Source: a bacterium
GTDB lineage: Bacteria > UBA9089 > CG2-30-40-21 > SBAY01
Assembly: GCA_040757115.1 (NCBI GenBank)
Contig: JBFLYA010000046.1
Span: 1-21,843 of the forward strand
Length of the DNA stretch: 21,843 bases
Direction: 5' to 3'
The notes below the pieces were generated by a model. The model did no database searches, was not told the origin of the DNA, and worked only from the letters and a program-made list of their open reading frames with translations. Each line of letters starts with the position of its first letter. The stretch's first letter is position 1. Positions 21,717-21,843 of this stretch are shown here, piece after piece. The translations under genes and the position numbers were made by a program.

Positions 21717-21843
21717 TGTCAATGGCAATTGAAAACTGAGCCATTTTTGGCAATTGAAAATTGACCCAGGGGGCTCCAATAATCCATCAAATTTGGCAAT
21801 GAAAATTGACCCACCCCCAAACGCATTTGTGTTACGAAATTTC
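21717..21843 (+). mobile_element. Terminal region of an IS21-like insertion sequence (cut by window edge)
   Basis: From TGTCAATGG at 21717 there are three spaced copies of a GGCAATTGAAAA-(T/C)TGA(C/G)CC repeat at 21724-21742, 21749-21767 and 21795-21812 (the last lacks one T). Multiple short terminal repeats of this kind, starting with TG, are characteristic of IS21-family ends, which lie upstream of istA/istB. No transposase codons are in the window, so the family call rests on the end repeats alone. Confidence 0.55.

Noticed and set aside
1-21843. tRNA or rRNA genes
   Set aside because: No cloverleaf with T-loop GTTCRANYC and matching stems, and no conserved rRNA segments, noticed on either strand by eye; a tRNAscan run would settle this.

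Overview
The window comes from an AT-rich bacterium with a two-membrane envelope. It encodes a Wza-type outer-membrane polysaccharide export protein, a lipoprotein with a clear lipobox, Tat translocase subunits, and two surface proteins that end in the same FlgD-like / type A sorting-like C-terminal domain. The large spacers full of modular inverted repeats, the stand-alone housekeeping genes and the giant Ig-repeat protein suggest an uncultured candidate-phylum lineage. That placement is inference; no 16S rRNA or other strong phylogenetic marker is present.

Layout. 1-158: 3' end of a secreted protein. 289-3672: three genes of an exopolysaccharide export module (outer-membrane export protein, Wzz/GumC-like co-polymerase, CpsD-type tyrosine kinase), with a nested inverted-repeat element between the last two. 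3663-5132 (minus): tRNA nucleotidyltransferase/poly(A) polymerase family protein with an HD domain, overlapping the kinase gene tail to tail. 5156-5188: bidirectional terminator. 5221-5436 (minus): small acidic lipoprotein with a consensus promoter and a palindrome against its ribosome site. 5739-6617: DUF58 protein. 6900-7575: two TatA/B-family genes separated by repeats. 7946-8416 (minus): bifunctional-nuclease-domain protein. 9133-12788: alpha/beta hydrolase, membrane left-handed beta-helix protein and AMP-forming acyl ligase, the last preceded by three tandem leader duplications. 12770-12994 (minus): DUF559 remnant. 13601-20674: a 2357-residue secreted protein (nuclease, lamin-tail, alpha/alpha-toroid with GH8-like features, about ten Ig-like repeats, sorting-like tail) driven by a perfect consensus promoter that predicts a leaderless mRNA. 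21049-21384 (minus): XRE-type regulator. 21674-21843: a short ORF apparently interrupted by an IS21-like end that runs off the window.

The most unusual feature is the non-coding DNA. Nearly every spacer longer than about 150 bp is built from inverted repeats, and at least ten of these blocks are arrays of degenerate 7-bp words. Each array uses a different word, and in most cases a complementary word array follows so that a hairpin could form. One tandem copy differs from its neighbours by exactly one heptamer. A separate 12-bp motif close to CTGAACGGTTAC recurs about a dozen times at the edges of these blocks, and two elements share the same terminal inverted repeats. This heptad-word hairpin system is the best candidate here for something undescribed.
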